Shown here: piece by piece, positions 7,108-9,224 of the stretch
Position numbering within the stretch: the first letter of the stretch is position 1
Layout of the letters: every line of letters begins with the position of its first letter
Assembly (NCBI GenBank): GCA_029857975.1
Contig: JAOUFX010000065.1
Location: 1-9,224 of the forward strand
From: Deltaproteobacteria bacterium
GTDB taxonomy: Bacteria > Desulfobacterota > SM23-61
Length of the DNA: 9,224 nt
Reading direction: 5' to 3'
Program-made: the position numbers and the translations under genes
Notes under the pieces: model-generated
What the model saw: only the letters and a program-made list of their open reading frames with translations
What the model was told of the DNA's origin: nothing
Databases searched by the model: none

Positions 7108-7563
7108 TTACCCCCCCTTTGATTCGGTCTCTTTTTCTATCTTCTCGATGAGGTTCTCGATTTCGCGGATAAGCCCCGGGAGGTTGGGGCTATTAAAACT
7201 ATTCTCCGGTGCAGGGATGCGATTGTTTTTAATGTTCGGCTGGATATGTTTGTGATGGGGATATGTCCTTTGTAAAGTCGGATCATCGGGATGCGGCTGG
7301 GCATCGTACCAGCATAACTTTTCTTTGCCATACAAAACTTCGTAACCGTACTCGTCTATCACTGCAGGCAAGCGGTGATACAAAATTCTTTCACGTACGA
7401 TTAACCTGACACCATGATCAAACTGTATTTCTCCTGCAACCCGGACCAGGGATGCACCCCGCCTGGTTAAAATTACCGTAGAATGCCTGATTGATTTGAA
7501 CTGCTGTTTGAGGGTATAAAGGAACAGTTCATAATCCTCTATGGCTCGCAGTGGATTATTCAT
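7108..7563 (-). CDS. TumE-like (formerly DUF6516) toxin candidate
   Basis: 151 residues. The core YGYEVLYGKEKLCWYDAQPHPDDP followed by RTYPHHKHIQPN is the hallmark of the TumE/DUF6516 family as I remember it: a W/RYD..PH strand and a PHHKH histidine cluster, then a C-terminal helix LIREIENLIEKIEKET. The N-terminal ADYELFLYTL-like helix and strands (VILTRRGASLVRVAGEIQFD, LIVRERI) precede it. Family members are toxins of type II-like pairs with no settled mechanism. The histidine and aspartate cluster suggests a nuclease-like active site, which is inference. The ATG at 7563-7561 overlaps the upstream stop (ATGA). The stop is followed by a poly-C run on the plus strand. Confidence 0.8.
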   Translation of the reverse strand: MNNPLRAIEDYELFLYTLKQQFKSIRHSTVILTRRGASLVRVAGEIQFDHGVRLIVRERILYHRLPAVIDEYGYEVLYGKEKLCWYDAQPHPDDPTLQRTYPHHKHIQPNIKNNRIPAPENSFNSPNLPGLIREIENLIEKIEKETESKGG

Positions 7564-7829
7564 GTGGCTTCGTGGATCAGACCCGTCAGACTCGGTGCAT
7601 TCTTTTGCAGACGCTGTACTTCATTCCGGTAATCGGCCTGACGAGCAAGCCATGTCCGATAGACACTAGCCCACTCCCCGAAATCTAATACCCACCCGTC
7701 ATTTTCTGGTTCTTCGCCGCTCACATATGCGGCAAAGAAAGTTTCCGAACGGACACCATATTTCCGTTCAAACGCCAGCAGGTCTTCCTCCAGCGAATGG
7801 ATATCAGCCAGAATCTCTTGCAAGTTCAT
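7560..7829 (-). CDS. Putative antitoxin partner of the TumE-like protein
   Basis: 89 residues, acidic and mostly helical: LQEILADIHSLEEDLLAFERKYGVRSETFFAAY (helical, probably coiled), GEEPENDGWVLDFGEWASVYRTW, then a second helix LARQADYRNEVQRLQ. I do not recognise a named domain or a DNA-binding motif. The FGEWASVYRTW stretch looks strongly constrained. Being the first gene of an ATGA-coupled pair with a TumE-like second gene, with a strong promoter 12 bases upstream of its start, makes an antitoxin role likely but unproven. AGAGG lies 6 bases before the ATG. Confidence 0.75.
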   Translation of the reverse strand: MNLQEILADIHSLEEDLLAFERKYGVRSETFFAAYVSGEEPENDGWVLDFGEWASVYRTWLARQADYRNEVQRLQKNAPSLTGLIHEAT

Positions 7830-7847
7830 AACATACCTCTAAATTTC

Positions 7848-7876
7848 ATTTTAACGCGATTTGCTTTTTCTTTCAA
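7848..7876 (-). promoter_or_regulatory. Strong sigma70-like promoter of the TumE-like pair
   Basis: Minus strand: -35 TTGAAA (7876-7871, 5 of 6), spacer exactly 17 bp, -10 TAAAAT (7853-7848, 5 of 6). The start point would be near 7841, leaving a leader of only about 12 bases that holds just AGAGG. Confidence 0.65.
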
Positions 7877-8088
7877 GAGGGTTTTGGGGGACAGCGGCTA
7901 CAGCAGTCTGGCATGGAGTGGTCTCTTCGGGCCCTTGGGGTTCGTGCAGAAATTTCTTTACGATTTTCTATCAATGGTTTAAAGAATATGGGCAATTAAG
8001 AACAGGCAATAGGTTATAGGCAAAAGGCCAAAGGGGAAAGGCAATGGGCGATGGGCAAAAGGCAATAGGAAATTCGGAATGGGAAGGG
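7877..8088. repeat. Spacer with dispersed repeat R8 and the GTTCGTGCAGAAATT motif
   Basis: No gene. 7940-7975 resembles 5335-5370. 7995-8075 is a run of 6 to 9-base variants of GGCAATAGG, GGCAAAAGG and GGCAATGGGCGATGGG, a low-complexity form of the dispersed repeat's tail. GGGGGACAGCGGCTAC at 7887-7902 resembles the GGGGAC starts at 143 and 5980. Confidence 0.55.
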
Positions 8089-8451
8089 CTAACTACATTT
8101 CCCTTTTCCCGAAAATAAAACAACTCCGCCCGCTATCATTCGTTCAATAGAGTCTTTTAATTTATCATATTCACCCTCTGAATAAACGTGCGGCTCAAGA
8201 AGGGGTATATCCAGGCTCTTTTTCACCTTTGCAAAGGAATCCCTTCTCTCTTTTCCTCTGTAGACAACGAGAATGTCCACGTCACTGGCGACAGTGTATC
8301 TCCCTTGAGCGTAAGATCCGAATAAGACCACCTTTGAAAGAGGAAGTTCCATTGCCAGATTCTTAATTCTTGGTTTAAGGTTTTGGATCAACTCTTCTTT
8401 ATCAAATTTTGGATAGAATATCCGAACAAAGCTTGACGATTCTTTCCGCAT
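8089..8451 (-). CDS. MNT-type nucleotidyltransferase (antitoxin of HEPN-MNT pair)
   Basis: 120 residues. The polymerase-beta-like core GSYAQGRYTVASDVDILVV (45-63) has the GSx10DxD signature, with Asp57 and Asp59 binding metal. VVLFGS precedes it, and LLEPHVYSEGEYDKL is the end of the minimal fold. In described HEPN-MNT pairs the MNT protein inactivates HEPN by adding AMP to it (shown for MntA-HepT) or by tight binding. The ATG at 8451 lies 50 bases inside the hepN-like gene and is preceded by GGAGG and more purines, so it is translated in a different frame while coupled. Its 3' third is duplicated almost exactly at 37-133. Confidence 0.92.
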   Translation of the reverse strand: MRKESSSFVRIFYPKFDKEELIQNLKPRIKNLAMELPLSKVVLFGSYAQGRYTVASDVDILVVYRGKERRDSFAKVKKSLDIPLLEPHVYSEGEYDKLKDSIERMIAGGVVLFSGKGKCS

Positions 8452-8794
8452 ACCCTATAAGCCTCCTCCCCTCCTCAATTGTGTAACGGCTTCTCGGCGA
8501 ACCAGATGGATGGGCGTTGGGATATCTCGTGGGGATATAGGCCTTATCTAATTCGAGTGCTCCATGGAACAATTTTTCGGAAATTTCATGCTTTTTAGCA
8601 AGTTCCTTTAACAAGTCAGCTACTGAATGCCCCCAAGCCTCCGCCCCCATCTTTTGGAAAACCGCCTTGATTGCTTTTTCCGCCGCTTGCTGAGCAGAAA
8701 AACACGCCCAATTATAAAAACCACCCTGGATATCGCTTCGGGCATGTTCTAAATCGCCGTTAGCCTCGTCCAACCAATCTTTACTCCGTTCCAT
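8402..8794 (-). CDS. HEPN-domain protein (toxin of HEPN-MNT pair)
   Basis: 130 residues from ATG 8794, chosen because GAGG lies 8 bases upstream and MERSKDWLDEANGDLEHARSD is the usual family start. The frame opens further to 8860, but those extra residues (FIDQTDPVED) come from a 9-bp repeat. The domain runs through FYNWACFSAQQAAEKAIKAV, GHSVADLLKEL and LELDKAYIPTRYP. RYPNAH (about residues 90-95) gives an RX4H spacing like the HEPN ribonuclease motif. HEPN toxins of this kind are metal-independent RNases. Helical throughout, cytoplasmic. The gene precedes and overlaps the MNT gene by 50 bases, the reverse of the usual antitoxin-first order but common for HEPN-MNT. Confidence 0.9.
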   Translation of the reverse strand: MERSKDWLDEANGDLEHARSDIQGGFYNWACFSAQQAAEKAIKAVFQKMGAEAWGHSVADLLKELAKKHEISEKLFHGALELDKAYIPTRYPNAHPSGSPRSRYTIEEGRRLIGYAERIVKLCSDILSKI

Positions 8795-9020
8795 TTTGAG
8801 ATCCTCTACTGGGTCTGTTTGGTCGATAAAAAAAGGCGATGGGCAAGGGGCCACAGGCATAAGACGCAGTCTAAAAAGCGAGAAATGCGGGACGAGCGAG
8901 AGAAGTCGAATAAAGTCATTAGGCCATTAATTAATCGCGTTATTGGGTTGCTTGCATTAATCGCATGCAGTGCATTCATTGCGAAAGTAATCATGGATCA
9001 AGCACCAAGCGACTTTCTGT
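8795..9020. repeat. Dispersed repeat R9 and 9-bp-unit remnant
   Basis: No gene; open frames here are repeat translations. 8808-8830 (GGGTCTGTTTGGTCGAT) is a 9-bp-unit remnant. 8836-8903 matches the tail of R6 (GGCGATGGGCAA, AAGACGCAGTCTAAAAAGCG, GCGAGA units). 8914-8990 has degenerate CATTAATCGC and TTATTGGGTTGCTTGC repeats. Confidence 0.55.
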
Positions 9021-9055
9021 GTTTACCCGGTTAGATAGTAAACATCTAACAGGGT
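9021..9055. other. Stable hairpin with loop complementary to its 5' flank
   Basis: ACCC-g-GTTAGAT / ATCTAAC-a-GGGT forms an 11-bp stem with one mismatch around a 7-base loop (AGTAAAC). GTTTAC at 9021-9026 is complementary to the loop's GTAAAC, so an alternative or pseudoknot pairing is possible. No U tract follows on either strand, so it is not an ordinary terminator. Confidence 0.5.
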
Positions 9056-9224
9056 GAATCCGTGTCCCAAAAGGAATTTTCTATACATTTGAATCACTTT
9101 GACCTGAACGCTTTGGAACTGGTTGCTTTGGCTTTCGGCCTTGACCGTTGAACTTTAATCTCTGAGCTTTTCATAAGTGGGACATGTCCCTATTTAAAAA
9201 CCCTCTTCTATGGGAGTGAAAGAG
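9056..9224. other. Unassigned right edge
   Basis: No gene is supported. TTTGACCTGAACGCTTTGG and TTGACCGTTGAACTTT are loosely repeated. 9179-9190 is a perfect 12-bp palindrome, GGGACATGTCCC, followed by CTATTTAAAAA. The stretch may be the flank of something beyond the window. Confidence 0.4.

Noticed and set aside
8819..9034. 71-residue plus-strand frame with a hydrophobic stretch
   Set aside because: It reads through repeat R9 (GCGAGA and TTATTGGGTT units), and the apparent membrane segment is repeat translation.
9179..9190. GGGACATGTCCC palindrome as a transposon end
   Set aside because: A single 12-bp palindrome with no transposase, target duplication or second copy in the window; kept only as a note in the edge feature.

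Overview
This is a bacterial accessory region of moderate G+C. It probably comes from an uncultured anaerobic or environmental lineage. No ribosomal or phylogenetic marker is present, so the phylum stays open. Purine-rich Shine-Dalgarno sites (one is AGGAGGTGA), sigma70-like promoters and HicBA, RelE/ParE-like and HEPN-MNT pairs all point to Bacteria. GDP-fucose genes of the type common in Gram-negative and candidate-phylum genomes fit this too. Every supported gene lies on the minus strand, so transcription runs from high to low coordinates.

Layout along the direction of transcription, right to left. 8795-9224 is a gene-free edge with a hairpin and repeats. 8402-8794 and 8089-8451 are a HEPN-MNT toxin-antitoxin pair. 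7560-7829 and 7108-7563 are a small helical protein followed by a TumE-like (formerly DUF6516) toxin candidate. 6337-6576 and 6095-6337 are an intact hicB-hicA pair. 5677-5946 and 5431-5669 are a second, unrelated hicB-hicA pair whose hicA is broken by an 8-bp tandem duplication. 4951-5160 and 4670-4954 are an antitoxin and a RelE/ParE-like toxin. 4023-4274 and 3749-3958 are the second copy of a two-gene cassette of unknown function. 2527-3546 is GDP-L-fucose synthase, and 1443-2530 is GDP-mannose 4,6-dehydratase with a one-base frameshift. 640-951 and 371-643 are the first, cleaner copy of the unknown two-gene cassette. 1-133 is a headless 3' fragment of an MNT gene almost identical to the one at 8089.

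The gene pairs are tightly coupled. Stop and start codons overlap as ATGA or TAATG in five of them, and three pairs have a recognisable promoter just upstream, some with an operator-like inverted repeat. The natural reading is a toxin-antitoxin island surrounding a nucleotide-sugar pair, fcl-gmd, which makes GDP-L-fucose from GDP-mannose for surface polysaccharide. The window's least explained content is the twice-present cassette (a DUF7718-like protein plus a DUF5647-like protein, both names from memory). It has the architecture of a toxin-antitoxin operon, but I know of no described function.

The spacers are not ordinary intergenic DNA. At least nine carry pieces of one dispersed repeat family, with one pair 106 bp long and 97% identical. 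Several gene ends carry a 9-bp periodic repeat that keeps reading frame, including an in-frame insertion inside fcl. A probable group II intron 3' end also survives as a fossil. Together with three or four damaged genes, this shows an actively rearranging and decaying region.
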